DNA of 64,000 nt from Pseudomonas cuatrocienegasensis (lineage in GTDB: Bacteria > Pseudomonadota > Gammaproteobacteria > Pseudomonadales > Pseudomonadaceae), in assembly GCF_900110925.1 (NCBI RefSeq), contig NZ_FOFP01000002.1:1-64000 (forward strand), in the 5' to 3' direction. Numbering within the stretch: the stretch's first letter is position 1; the number at the start of each line of letters is the position of its first letter. Below are positions 41,169-49,679 of this stretch, in pieces. The position numbers and the translations under genes are program-made. The notes under the pieces are model-generated. The model did no database searches, was not told the DNA's origin, and worked only from the letters and a program-made list of their open reading frames with translations.

Positions 41169-42089
41169 TTAGGGCACAGATATTAACAGGCCGGCGGCAC
41201 TCGGCTCCAGCAACCGGCCCTCCTCCACAGGCATGGCCTGCATGAGAAAGTCGAGGAAGGTCTTCACTTTCATGGCTTGAAAACGCCTAGAGGGATAAAC
41301 CGCATACACCTCACCAATGGGCATGCGCGCCCCAGGCAATAACTCAATCAGCCTGCCGTCACGAATCGCTTCCTCGCTGATCATCACCGGCAGGCTGGCA
41401 ATCCCGGCGCCGGCCAGCGCCGCCTCCCGCGCAAAGGTGATGTTGTTGCTGGTCAATACGCGGCGGCAGGCAATCTGGGCATCGAGCAACGGCCAATGGC
41501 GCGGCGAATCGTTCGGCAACAGGATCGCCCGGTGCCCGGCCAGTTCACTTACCTGTCGTGGTGTGCCGTGGCGTTTCAAGTAATCAGGGCTGGCACACAA
41601 GCGCCGAGCGGTCTGGAACAGACGACGGGCAATCAGCGTGGAATCCTGGGGCGCACCCACCAAAATGGCGATATCTACGCCCTCCTCTACCGGATCGACA
41701 TGCCGCGATGTCAATTCGACCTCGGCATCAATCTGCGGGTACTGGCGCATAAACGCGCCCAACACCCGACCAAGAAACAACTGGCCGAATTCGATGGGTG
41801 CGGTGATGCGCAGTAAACCGGAGGGCGCCTGCTGCAATTGCATGACGGCCTGCTCGGCCTCGGCAAAGTCCAGCATGATCTGCCGGCAGCGCTCGTAGTA
41901 GGCCTGCCCGACTTCCGTCAGGCGCAGTTTGCGGGTCGTGCGGTTAAGCAGGCGCACCCCCAAGCGCTCCTCGAGCAAGGCGATGCGCCGGCTGACCGTG
42001 GATTTCTGCATCCCCAAGCCTTGAGCCGCGAGCGTGAAGCTGTGGCACTCAACCACCCGGGTAAAGATCAGCGCGTCATCCAGCCCCAT
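41169..42089 (-). CDS. LysR-family regulator of the adjacent efflux genes
   Basis: 306 residues from the ATG giving MGLDDALIFTRVVE, with AGGGG well placed upstream. HTH: SFTLAAQGLGMQKSTVSRRIALLEERLGVRLLNRTTRKLRLTE, the form typical of the CrgA/AaeR-like branch. The effector domain has LLRITAPIEFGQLFL and SPRHWPLL. It diverges from the emrA-like gene across 109 nt, so it probably controls that pump. Confidence 0.9.
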   Translation of the reverse strand: MGLDDALIFTRVVECHSFTLAAQGLGMQKSTVSRRIALLEERLGVRLLNRTTRKLRLTEVGQAYYERCRQIMLDFAEAEQAVMQLQQAPSGLLRITAPIEFGQLFLGRVLGAFMRQYPQIDAEVELTSRHVDPVEEGVDIAILVGAPQDSTLIARRLFQTARRLCASPDYLKRHGTPRQVSELAGHRAILLPNDSPRHWPLLDAQIACRRVLTSNNITFAREAALAGAGIASLPVMISEEAIRDGRLIELLPGARMPIGEVYAVYPSRRFQAMKVKTFLDFLMQAMPVEEGRLLEPSAAGLLISVP

Positions 42090-42198
42090 GATTGTTCCCC
42101 TCAAGCAACAAAGTTTCCGAATTCTAAAGGCTGCAGGCGCGCAAGGAACACTGATAAGTTTACTTACATTTTAGCCATCTGCGACGAGCCACCCATTC

Positions 42199-43245
42199 AT
42201 GCCCGCCCAACTCCGCCGCCGCTTATTCCTGTTCTTCGCCGTCATCGGCTTACTGGCCGCCGCGCTTTTTATCCACTGGTATCTGGTCGATCGCCTGATC
42301 GAGGACACCGACAACGCCTATGTGCAGGGCGAGATTACCCGTGTCTCCAGCCAGTTGGGCGCGCGTATCGACAAGGTCCTGGTCGGCGACAACCAGCATG
42401 TCGAGCAAGGTGAGTTGCTTGTGGTGCTCGAAGCCGGTGACTTCCAGCTTGCTGTCGAGCGGGCTCAGGCCACCCTGGAAACCCGCGAGGCCGAGCACTT
42501 GCAGGCGCAGAGCAAACTCGACCAGCAGGCCAGCCTGATTGCCGCGAGCCAGGCCGATGTCGCCGCCAGCCAGGCCACCCTGGGCCGCTCCCAGGTGGAC
42601 CTGTCCCGCGCGCAGACCCTGCGCAAACCCGGCTACGTCTCCGAGGAGCGTGTTACCACCCTGACTGCCGACAGCCGGGTGGCGCGCTCCCAAGTGGCCA
42701 AGGCCGAAGCTGATCTGCAGGCTCAACGCCAACAGATCGGCAGCTTGCAAGCCGAACTCAAGCGCCTCGATGCCCAAGTGCGCAGCGCCCGTGTCGACCT
42801 GGCCCAGGCCCGACTGAACCTTGAACGCAGCGAAATCCGTGCGCCGATCAGTGGTTTTATTGGCCAACGCGCTGCGCGTCCGGGCCAGTACGTCCAGGCA
42901 GGCGCCTACCTGTTGTCGGTGGTACCGGATCAGGACATCTGGATTCAGGCCAACTTCAAGGAAACCCAGATCGGCCACATGCACGCTGGGCAGCGTGCCG
43001 AACTGACCTTCGACAGCTTCCCCGATACCCCCATCGAAGGCCGAGTAGACAGCCTGTTCGCGGCTTCAGGCGCGCAGTTCAGCCTGCTGCCGCCGGACAA
43101 TGCCACCGGCAACTTCACCAAGGTGGTACAACGCATTCCGGTCAAGTTGACCTTTGCTGCCGACAACCCGCTCAAGGGCCTGATTCGTCCGGGCATGTCG
43201 GTCGAGGTAGCGATCACTATCGGCGCTGATGCCAATGGCGGCTGA
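42199..43245 (+). CDS. HlyD-family membrane fusion protein (EmrA-like)
   Basis: 348 residues. One N-terminal membrane span (LFLFFAVIGLLAAALFIHWYLV), then the first lipoyl half (VSSQLGARIDKVLVGDNQHVEQGELLVVLEAGD). A long coiled-coil hairpin (about 80-200) and the second half (IRAPISGFIGQRAARPGQYVQAGAYLLSVVPD) follow. It bridges the inner-membrane pump to an outer-membrane channel. Its end overlaps the MFS gene by 17 nt. No tolC-like gene is in the set. Confidence 0.92.
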   Translation: MPAQLRRRLFLFFAVIGLLAAALFIHWYLVDRLIEDTDNAYVQGEITRVSSQLGARIDKVLVGDNQHVEQGELLVVLEAGDFQLAVERAQATLETREAEHLQAQSKLDQQASLIAASQADVAASQATLGRSQVDLSRAQTLRKPGYVSEERVTTLTADSRVARSQVAKAEADLQAQRQQIGSLQAELKRLDAQVRSARVDLAQARLNLERSEIRAPISGFIGQRAARPGQYVQAGAYLLSVVPDQDIWIQANFKETQIGHMHAGQRAELTFDSFPDTPIEGRVDSLFAASGAQFSLLPPDNATGNFTKVVQRIPVKLTFAADNPLKGLIRPGMSVEVAITIGADANGG

Positions 43246-44785
43246 CGCATTACGGCGCCCTACCGGCGAGCCCAGCCTGCGCGACTGGATCGCGGTAATG
43301 AGCGCCATGCTCGGCGCGTTTATGGCCGTGCTGGATATTCAGATCACCAACTCCTCGCTCAAGGATATCCAGGGGGCACTGGCAGCCACGCTGGAGGAAG
43401 GCTCGTGGATTTCCACCTCCTACCTGGTGGCGGAGATCATCATGATCCCGCTGACCGCCTGGCTGGTGCAGCTGCTCTCGGCCCGCCGATTGGCGACCTG
43501 GGTATCCATCGGCTTTCTTCTTTCGTCACTGCTGTGCTCGATGGCCTGGAGCCTGGAGAGCATGATCGTGTTCCGCGCGATGCAGGGTTTTACCGGCGGT
43601 GCACTGATCCCGCTGGCCTTCACCCTGACCCTTATCAAGCTGCCGGAGCATCATCGCGCCAAAGGCATGGCGCTGTTCGCCCTGACCGCGACCTTCGCCC
43701 CCTCGATTGGCCCAACCCTGGGCGGCTGGCTGACAGAGAATTTCGGCTGGGAATATATCTTCTACATCAATGTACCGCCCGGCCTGCTGATGATCGCCGG
43801 CATGCTCTATGGCCTGGAGAAGAAACCGCCACACTGGGACATGCTCAAGCGTACGGATTATGCCGGCATCCTGACCATGGCTGTGGGGCTGGGGTGCCTG
43901 CAGGTATTTCTTGAGGAAGGGCACCGCAAGGACTGGCTGGAGTCCAGCCTGATCGCCGGCCTGGGCAGTATCGCCAGCATCAGCCTGGGGCTGTTCGTCA
44001 TCCTTCAGCTGTCGCGCCCCAACCCGTTGATCAACCTGGGCGTACTGCGCGAGCGCAATTTCGGCCTGTCGAGTATCTCCAGCCTGGGGCTGGGCATGGG
44101 CCTGTACGGCTCGATCTATGTATTGCCGCTGTACCTGGCGCAGATCCAGGGTTACAACGCCCTGCAGATCGGCGAAGTGATCATGTGGATGGGCGTACCT
44201 CAGCTGTTCCTGATCCCGCTGGTGCCGCTGATGATGAAAAAGGTCTCACCGAAATGGCTGTGCGCCCTGGGCTTTGGCCTGTTCGGCCTGGCGAGCTTCC
44301 TGTCCGGCGTGCTCAACCCGGACTTTGCCGGTGAGCAGTTCAAGCATATCCAGATCATCCGCGCCCTGGGTCAGCCGCTGGTGATGGTGACCATCTCGCT
44401 GATCGCCACAGCGTATATCCTGCCCCAAGATGCCGGCTCAGCCTCGAGCCTGTTCAATATCCTGCGCAACCTCGGCGGTGCCATTGGTATCGCCCTGCTC
44501 TCAACCCTGCTCGACGCACGGGCCAAGGTGTATTTCGACTACCTGCGCGAAGCGCTGGTACCGACCAACCCCCAGGTGGCCGAGCGCCTCGCCAGCCTGA
44601 CCAACAGCTTGGGCAGCGAACAGGCCGCCCTGGCCCGACTCAGCGAGATCACCCACCAGCAGGCCTCGATCATGGCCTATAACGATGCCTTCCACTGCAT
44701 CGGCATCGTCCTTGGTGTGAGCATGCTCGCGGTGCTGCTGACCCGACGCCTGCCCAGCAACGCTTCGGGCACCGCCGCGCACTAG
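43229..44785 (+). CDS. DHA2-family MFS drug efflux transporter (EmrB-like)
   Basis: 518 residues, about 14 membrane spans. DHA2 marks: an N-terminal SAMLGAFMAVLDIQITNSSLKDIQGAL, and motif C-like GWEYIFYINVPPGLLMIAG. The second in-frame ATG (43235) could be the true start. It works with the preceding fusion protein to export drugs or other hydrophobic compounds. The substrate is unknown. Confidence 0.92.
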   Translation: MPMAADALRRPTGEPSLRDWIAVMSAMLGAFMAVLDIQITNSSLKDIQGALAATLEEGSWISTSYLVAEIIMIPLTAWLVQLLSARRLATWVSIGFLLSSLLCSMAWSLESMIVFRAMQGFTGGALIPLAFTLTLIKLPEHHRAKGMALFALTATFAPSIGPTLGGWLTENFGWEYIFYINVPPGLLMIAGMLYGLEKKPPHWDMLKRTDYAGILTMAVGLGCLQVFLEEGHRKDWLESSLIAGLGSIASISLGLFVILQLSRPNPLINLGVLRERNFGLSSISSLGLGMGLYGSIYVLPLYLAQIQGYNALQIGEVIMWMGVPQLFLIPLVPLMMKKVSPKWLCALGFGLFGLASFLSGVLNPDFAGEQFKHIQIIRALGQPLVMVTISLIATAYILPQDAGSASSLFNILRNLGGAIGIALLSTLLDARAKVYFDYLREALVPTNPQVAERLASLTNSLGSEQAALARLSEITHQQASIMAYNDAFHCIGIVLGVSMLAVLLTRRLPSNASGTAAH

Positions 44786-44823
44786 GAGCCGGTACCGAAC
44801 AATGCCCCAACTAGCTGACGCGT

Positions 44824-44925
44824 CCTGTAGGAGCGAAGGGGGCGCCTAGCCTTTATTCGCGATAAATCGTTAAAGCGCTACGGGTTTCGCGGCTAAAGCG
44901 GAGCGCCACCCCCCCCTCCTGCGCA
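44824..44925. repeat. REP-like intergenic element
   Basis: Begins tgtaggagcgaagggggcgcc and ends with gcgccacccccccctcctgc, an imperfect inverted repeat around ttattcgcgataaa and tttcgcggctaaagcg. The tgtaggagcg/ctcctgc ends resemble pseudomonad REP sequences. It lies between the convergent MFS and uvrB stops. Confidence 0.5.
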
Positions 44926-44950
44926 TCGACATTTCATGGTTGACGTGACA

Positions 44951-46966
44951 CTAGACCTGCAGCAAGCGGTCGCGCAGCTTCTGGATCTCATCTCGCAACT
45001 GAGCCGCGGCCTCGAACTCCAGGTCCCGCGCCAGCTGGTACATCTTCTCTTCGAGCTGGCGGATACGCTTGGTGATCTCGCTGGGCGAACGCAGTTCGTT
45101 CTCGTAGCGCGCGCTTTCCTCGGCGGCCTGGGCCATGCCTTTGCGCTTCTTGCTGCGCGAGCCGGGCACGGTGGCGCCCTCGAGGATGTCCTGAACATCC
45201 TTGAACACGCCTTTTGGGGTGATGCCATTGGCTTCGTTGAAGGCAATTTGCTTGTTACGCCGGCGCTCGGTCTCACCCATGGCGCGCTCCATCGAACCAG
45301 TCATGCGGTCGGCATAGAGAATCGCTCGGCCGTTGAGGTTGCGCGCGGCGCGGCCGATGGTCTGGATCAGCGAACGCTCGCTACGCAGAAAACCTTCCTT
45401 GTCCGCATCGAGAATCGCCACCAGCGACACCTCCGGCATATCCAGGCCTTCACGCAGCAGGTTGATGCCCACCAGCACATCGAAGGCTCCGATGCGCAGG
45501 TCGCGGATGATCTCTACCCGCTCCACGGTGTCGATGTCCGAGTGCAGGTAACGCACCTTGACCCCGTGATCGCTCAGGTAATCGGTGAGGTCTTCGGCCA
45601 TGCGCTTGGTCAGGGTGGTGACCAGCACCCGCTCCTCCAGCGCCACGCGCTTGGCGATTTCTGACAGCAAATCATCGACCTGGGTCCGCGCGGGGCGCAC
45701 TTCGATCTGCGGGTCGACCAGCCCCGTGGGCCGCACCACCTGCTCGACCACACGGCCAGCGTGATCAGCCTCGTAAGGCCCCGGCGTAGCGGAGACAAAA
45801 ATGGTCTGTGGGCTCGCCGACTCCCACTCCTCGAAGCGCATCGGTCGGTTATCCAGTGCCGAGGGCAGGCGAAAGCCGTACTCGACCAGGGTTTCCTTGC
45901 GTGAACGGTCGCCCTTGTACATGGCGCCAACCTGCGGCACCGATACGTGGGACTCGTCGATCACCAGCAGCGCCTGGTCCGGCAGGTAGTCATACAGCGT
46001 CGGTGGCGGCTGACCGGAATCACGCCCGGACAGATAACGCGAGTAGTTTTCGATGCCGTTGCAGTAACCCAGCTCGAGAATCATCTCCAGATCGAAGCGG
46101 GTGCGCTGCTCCAAACGCTGCGCCTCCACCAGCTTGTTGTTACTGCGCAGGTACTCCAGGCGCTCGACCAACTCGACCTTGATCTTCTCGATCGCCTCCA
46201 GCAGCACCTCACGCGGCGTCACGTAATGGCTCTTGGGGTAAAAGGTGAAACGCGGCAGTTTGCGAATCACCTCGCCGGTCAGCGGGTCGAAGGCCGAGAG
46301 GCTTTCCACCTCGTCATCGAAGAGTTCGATGCGAACCGCTTCCAGGTCCGATTCGGCCGGGAAGATGTCGATCACATCGCCACGCACACGGAAGGTGGCG
46401 CGGGCAAAGTCCATGTCGTTACGGGTGTATTGCAGGTCGGCCAGGCGCCGCAGCAGCGCGCGCTGGTCCATCTTGTCGCCGCGATCGACGTGCAGGACCA
46501 TCTTCAGGTACGACTCGGGGCTACCCAGGCCGTAGATGCACGAGACCGTGGTGACGATGATCGCATCGGGTCGCTCCAGCAGCGCCTTGGTCGCCGACAA
46601 GCGCATCTGCTCGATATGGTCGTTGATCGACGCATCCTTCTCGATAAAGGTGTCGGACGACGGCACATAGGCTTCCGGCTGGTAATAGTCGTAGTAGGAA
46701 ACAAAGTACTCGACTGCATTGTTCGGGAAGAACGCCTTGAACTCGCCGTACAACTGAGCGGCCAGGGTCTTGTTCGGCGCCAGCACCAGGGTCGGGCGCT
46801 GCACCTGGGCGATCACATTGGCGATGCTGAACGTCTTGCCGGAGCCAGTCACGCCCAGCAGGGTCTGGTGCGACAGCCCCGCCTCCAGGCCCTCGACCAG
46901 TTGCCGGATCGCCTCTGGCTGATCGCCAGCCGGCTGAAAACGCGTGACCAGTTGAAACTGCGACAT
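44951..46966 (-). CDS. uvrB: Excinuclease ABC subunit B
   Basis: 671 residues from the ATG giving [20 protein letters not shown]. Walker [17 protein letters not shown]. The beta-hairpin segment is [27 protein letters not shown]. Helicase motifs include [11 protein letters not shown] and QTIGRAARN. The C-terminal UVR motif ([22 protein letters not shown]) contacts UvrC. It verifies lesions in nucleotide excision repair. I saw no LexA box in the short upstream region. Confidence 0.97.
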   Translation of the reverse strand: MSQFQLVTRFQPAGDQPEAIRQLVEGLEAGLSHQTLLGVTGSGKTFSIANVIAQVQRPTLVLAPNKTLAAQLYGEFKAFFPNNAVEYFVSYYDYYQPEAYVPSSDTFIEKDASINDHIEQMRLSATKALLERPDAIIVTTVSCIYGLGSPESYLKMVLHVDRGDKMDQRALLRRLADLQYTRNDMDFARATFRVRGDVIDIFPAESDLEAVRIELFDDEVESLSAFDPLTGEVIRKLPRFTFYPKSHYVTPREVLLEAIEKIKVELVERLEYLRSNNKLVEAQRLEQRTRFDLEMILELGYCNGIENYSRYLSGRDSGQPPPTLYDYLPDQALLVIDESHVSVPQVGAMYKGDRSRKETLVEYGFRLPSALDNRPMRFEEWESASPQTIFVSATPGPYEADHAGRVVEQVVRPTGLVDPQIEVRPARTQVDDLLSEIAKRVALEERVLVTTLTKRMAEDLTDYLSDHGVKVRYLHSDIDTVERVEIIRDLRIGAFDVLVGINLLREGLDMPEVSLVAILDADKEGFLRSERSLIQTIGRAARNLNGRAILYADRMTGSMERAMGETERRRNKQIAFNEANGITPKGVFKDVQDILEGATVPGSRSKKRKGMAQAAEESARYENELRSPSEITKRIRQLEEKMYQLARDLEFEAAAQLRDEIQKLRDRLLQV

Positions 46967-47264
46967 AAGTACCTCGACAAACGGCTGTGACGCCCCGAAC
47001 AAGTCGGCGTCAAACCTGGCGAAAAGCATGCGCCCGCTGTCGCGGCGCACGATCCGGGCCGTTATACTACCGGGCCATTTACGCAACCCCTAGCACGCAT
47101 TGAGCGCGGGCGGTGGTGTAGCGTCGCAGCCGGGCTTGCCGCCATAGGCGGACAAATCCCGTTTTCCGGCGTATCACTGTGCCTGTCCTGATTCGATGAG
47201 CATGCCGCGCCATAGTTGCAGGGATTGTTTGCCACTCACCTCCTCTCCTCGAGCTGCCGCATCC

Positions 47265-48461
47265 ATGAGTCTGTTCTCTGCCGTCGAAATGGCTCCGCGC
47301 GACCCCATCCTGGGCCTCAACGAAGCATTCAACGCCGACCCCCGCACGACCAAGGTCAACCTTGGCGTGGGCGTCTACACCAATGAAGAAGGCCGCATCC
47401 CGCTGATGCGCGCGGTGGCTGCAGCAGAGACGACCCTGACGGCGGCCCATGCCCCGCGCGGTTATCTGCCGATCGAAGGCATCGCAGCCTATGACCAGGC
47501 CGTGCAGACCCTGCTGTTCGGGCGTCAGTCCAGCCTGATTGCCGATGGCCGAGTGATCACCACCCAGGCCCTGGGCGGCACTGGCGCGCTGAAAATCGGC
47601 GCTGACTTCCTCAAGCGCCTGCTGCCCGATGCCGTGGTGGCGATCAGCGACCCGAGCTGGGAAAACCACCGCGCGCTGTTCGAGTCCGCCGGCTTCCCGG
47701 TGCACAACTACCGTTATTACGACGCCTTCAGTAACGGCGTGAACCGCGGCGGTCTGCTCGAAGACCTGCGCAACCTGCCCGCCCGCTCGATCGTCGTGCT
47801 GCACGCCTGCTGCCACAACCCGACCGGTGTCGACCTGCAACCGGAAGACTGGGCCGCGGTACTGGACGTGCTGCGCGAGCGCGAGCATGTGCCCTTCCTG
47901 GATATCGCCTATCAGGGCTTCGGCGATGGCATCGAAGAGGACGCCGCCGCTGTGCGCCTGTTCGCCGAGTCGGAGCTGACCTTCTTTGTCTCCAGCTCCT
48001 TCTCCAAATCCTTTTCGCTGTATGGCGAGCGGGTCGGCGCCCTGTCCATCGTCACCGGCTCGCGCGAAGAGACCGGCCGCGTGCTGTCGCAGGTCAAGCG
48101 GGTCATTCGCACCAACTACTCCAACCCACCGACCCACGGCGCCAGCGTTGTCGCAACCATCCTCAACAGCCCGGAACTGCGGGCGATGTGGGAAGCCGAG
48201 CTGGGTGAAATGCGCGAGCGCATCCGCACCATGCGCCTGGCCATGGTCGCGCAACTCGGCGAGCTCGGTGCGCGCCGCGACTTCGGTTTCGTGGCGCAGC
48301 AACGCGGTATGTTTTCCTACTCGGGCCTGACGACTGAACAGGTCGAACGCCTGAAAAGCGAATTCGGCATCTACGCCGTGGGCACCGGTCGCATCTGCGT
48401 CGCCGCGCTCAACCAGCGCAACCTGCCCTTCGTCACCCAGGCGATTGCCGAGGTGATCTGA
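47265..48461 (+). CDS. Aspartate/aromatic aminotransferase, class I
   Basis: 398 residues from the ATG giving MSLFSAVEMAPRDPILGLNEAF. It is the AspC/TyrB family: NLGVGVYTNEEGRIPLMRAV, HACCHNPTGVDL, and the PLP lysine in SSSFSKSFSLYGERVGAL. Arg386 equivalents lie in VGTGRICVAALN. It transaminates aspartate and/or aromatic amino acids; sequence alone does not settle aspC versus tyrB. A terminator hairpin follows 10 nt after the stop. Confidence 0.93.
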   Translation: MSLFSAVEMAPRDPILGLNEAFNADPRTTKVNLGVGVYTNEEGRIPLMRAVAAAETTLTAAHAPRGYLPIEGIAAYDQAVQTLLFGRQSSLIADGRVITTQALGGTGALKIGADFLKRLLPDAVVAISDPSWENHRALFESAGFPVHNYRYYDAFSNGVNRGGLLEDLRNLPARSIVVLHACCHNPTGVDLQPEDWAAVLDVLREREHVPFLDIAYQGFGDGIEEDAAAVRLFAESELTFFVSSSFSKSFSLYGERVGALSIVTGSREETGRVLSQVKRVIRTNYSNPPTHGASVVATILNSPELRAMWEAELGEMRERIRTMRLAMVAQLGELGARRDFGFVAQQRGMFSYSGLTTEQVERLKSEFGIYAVGTGRICVAALNQRNLPFVTQAIAEVI

Positions 48462-48470
48462 GACGGCTCA

Positions 48471-48505
48471 GGGGAAGTCTTGCGCAGCTTGACTTCCCCT
48501 TCTTA
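48471..48505 (+). terminator. Terminator of the aminotransferase gene
   Basis: Nine-bp stem ggggaagtc (48471-48479)/gacttcccc (48491-48499), followed by ttctta. Its 3' arm contains the -35 box of the tRNA-Asn promoter. Confidence 0.75.
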
Positions 48506-48516
48506 ATCAGTAGGAT
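48489..48516 (+). promoter_or_regulatory. Promoter of tRNA-Asn
   Basis: TTGACT at 48489-48494, a 16-nt spacer, TAGGAT at 48511-48516. This puts the transcription start a few bases before the mature 5' end at 48529. Confidence 0.6.
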
Positions 48517-48528
48517 ACGCGTCGTTGT

Positions 48529-48604
48529 TCCGCGATAGCTCAGTCGGTAGAGCAAATGACTGTTAATCATTGGGTCCCAGGTTCGAGTCCTGGTCGCGGA
48601 GCCA
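48529..48604 (+). tRNA. tRNA-Asn (GTT)
   Basis: 76 nt with CCA. Starts TCCGCGATAGCTCAG, anticodon GTT within gactgttaatc, ends TCGCGGAGCCA. The 3' 22 nt are repeated twice downstream. Confidence 0.97.
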
Positions 48605-48612
48605 AATTCAAG

Positions 48613-48638
48613 AACCCAGCCTAACCGCTGGGTTTTTT
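48613..48638 (+). terminator. tRNA-Asn terminator, repeat copy 1
   Basis: Stem aacccagc/gctgggtt with a 6-nt loop and a T-run at 48633-48638, 9 nt after the tRNA end. Confidence 0.85.
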
Positions 48639-48758
48639 ATTGCCTGCGGACTCTCACCTGGGACTACGTCCCAGTTTATTCGCTACGCTCACCCCTTCGG
48701 GGCCGCGCTGAAGCGCGTTCAGCTGCGCTGTCGAGTCCTGGTCGCGGAGCCAAATTCA

Positions 48759-48786
48759 AAGCCTCGGTACATACCGGGGCTTTTTT
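48759..48786 (+). terminator. Terminator in repeat copy 2
   Basis: Stem aagcctcggta/taccggggctt (one T-G pair) followed by six T. Same place in the unit as the terminator of copy 1 but unrelated in sequence. Confidence 0.8.
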
Positions 48787-48906
48787 GTATACGCCGGACT
48801 CTCACCTGGGACTGCGTCCCAGGTTATTCGCTACGCTCACCCCTTCGGGGCCGCGCTGAAGCGCGTTCAGCTGCGCTGTCGAGTCCTGGTCGCGGAGCCA
48901 AATTCA

Positions 48907-48934
48907 AAGCCTCGGTACATACCGGGGCTTTTTT
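48907..48934 (+). terminator. Terminator in repeat copy 3
   Basis: Identical to the terminator of copy 2, offset by 148 nt. Confidence 0.8.
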
Positions 48935-49007
48935 GTATACGCCGGACTCTCACCTGGGACTACGTCCCAGGTTATTCGCTACGCTCACCCCTTCGGGGCT
49001 GCTGCTC

Positions 49008-49071
49008 CGTAGGGTGCGCTGTGCGCACCAAGCATCTACCAGGCGCCAGTGGTGCGCACGGCGCACCCTAC
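49008..49071. repeat. Palindromic GTAGGGTGCGC intergenic repeat
   Basis: cgtagggtgcgctgtgcgcacca and its near-complement ggtgcgcacggcgcaccctac separated by about 20 nt. Same family as 25034-25110. It begins 9 nt after the break in the third tRNA-Asn repeat, and may have truncated that array. Confidence 0.7.
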
Positions 49072-49090
49072 CCGCCCCATGTAAGACTTA

Positions 49091-49120
49091 ACAAAAAGCC
49101 CAGCCTTACGGCTGGGCTTG
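49091..49120 (-). terminator. Terminator downstream of the comEA-like gene
   Basis: Ten-bp stem aagcccagcc/ggctgggctt with a ttac loop (49096-49119); T-run on the minus strand. About 50 nt past the gene's stop. Confidence 0.75.
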
Positions 49121-49171
49121 CAGGTTTCGGTGTAAAGGCATCGCCTTGACGGCGATGCCATCTGCTTATTA

Positions 49172-49489
49172 TCAGTTGACGCTAAGCTTGTCGCGGTTGC
49201 GTTCCAGGATCGACTCACCGATCCCTTTTACTTCCAGCAACTCGTCCACCGACACGAAAGTGCCATTGGCTTCGCGGTAGTCAACGATGGCTTGTGCCTT
49301 CTTCTCACCCACACCGCTGAGCTCGCGCTGCAGAGTAGGTGCATCGGCCGTATTGAGGTTGACCTTGGTCGTTACAGCTTGCGTCTGTTCAACAGACGTC
49401 GAAGGCGGGGTCGCTGCTTCTGCAGAAACGGCCACAGAAGCGCCGGCGAGCAGAGCAAAAAGTACGGAGGGAAAAACGGAAGTACGCAT
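49172..49489 (-). CDS. ComEA-like helix-hairpin-helix protein
   Basis: 105 residues. A signal peptide (VLFALLAGASVAVSAEA) is followed by a Thr/Ser linker and a ComEA domain with two hairpins: KVNLNTADAPTLQRELSGVGEKKAQAIVDYRE and FVSVDELLEVKGIGESILER. Proteins like this bind DNA in the periplasm and pull it in during transformation. Presence does not show that the strain is competent. Confidence 0.92.
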   Translation of the reverse strand: MRTSVFPSVLFALLAGASVAVSAEAATPPSTSVEQTQAVTTKVNLNTADAPTLQRELSGVGEKKAQAIVDYREANGTFVSVDELLEVKGIGESILERNRDKLSVN

Positions 49490-49679
49490 GGGTTAAGTCC
49501 TTTTATCGAGTCGAAAACGCGCCACCACGTCGCTCGCGGTGGCGTCCTTGCACCGCACTTGTAAAATTAACCAACTTGCCGCGCTTGTCAAATAACGCAG
49601 CCGGACGGTCCAGCAGAGCACTCACAGACGCCTGCGAATCCGCTAAGATGCAGCCCCCGCCCACCACGTCCGATGACCT

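Larger units (their letters stand above)
48583..48999 (+). repeat. 148-nt tandem repeats carrying the tRNA-Asn 3' end
   Basis: Copies start at 48583 (inside the tRNA), 48731 and 48879, spaced exactly 148 nt; the third is cut off at 48999. Each begins with the last 22 nt of tRNA-Asn (tcgagtcctgg...gagcca) and aattcaa, followed by a Rho-independent terminator. Next comes a hairpin cctgggac/gtcccagg (copy 1 has an altered 3' arm) and the block ttattcgctacgctcaccccttcgggg. Copies 2 and 3 are almost identical. Copy 1 has a different terminator sequence. The period is not a multiple of three, so the array is not protein-coding. Confidence 0.92.

Noticed and set aside
46967..47100. LexA box upstream of uvrB
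   Set aside because: No CTGT-N8-ACAG pattern found near the start.
48583..48999. CRISPR array
   Set aside because: Units are 148 nt with almost no variable spacers, contain tRNA sequence and terminators, and there are no cas genes.
48570..49091. 173-codon plus-strand frame through the tRNA-Asn repeats
   Set aside because: It begins inside the tRNA, and the 148-nt period shifts frame at each unit, so no peptide is repeated. It crosses three terminators.
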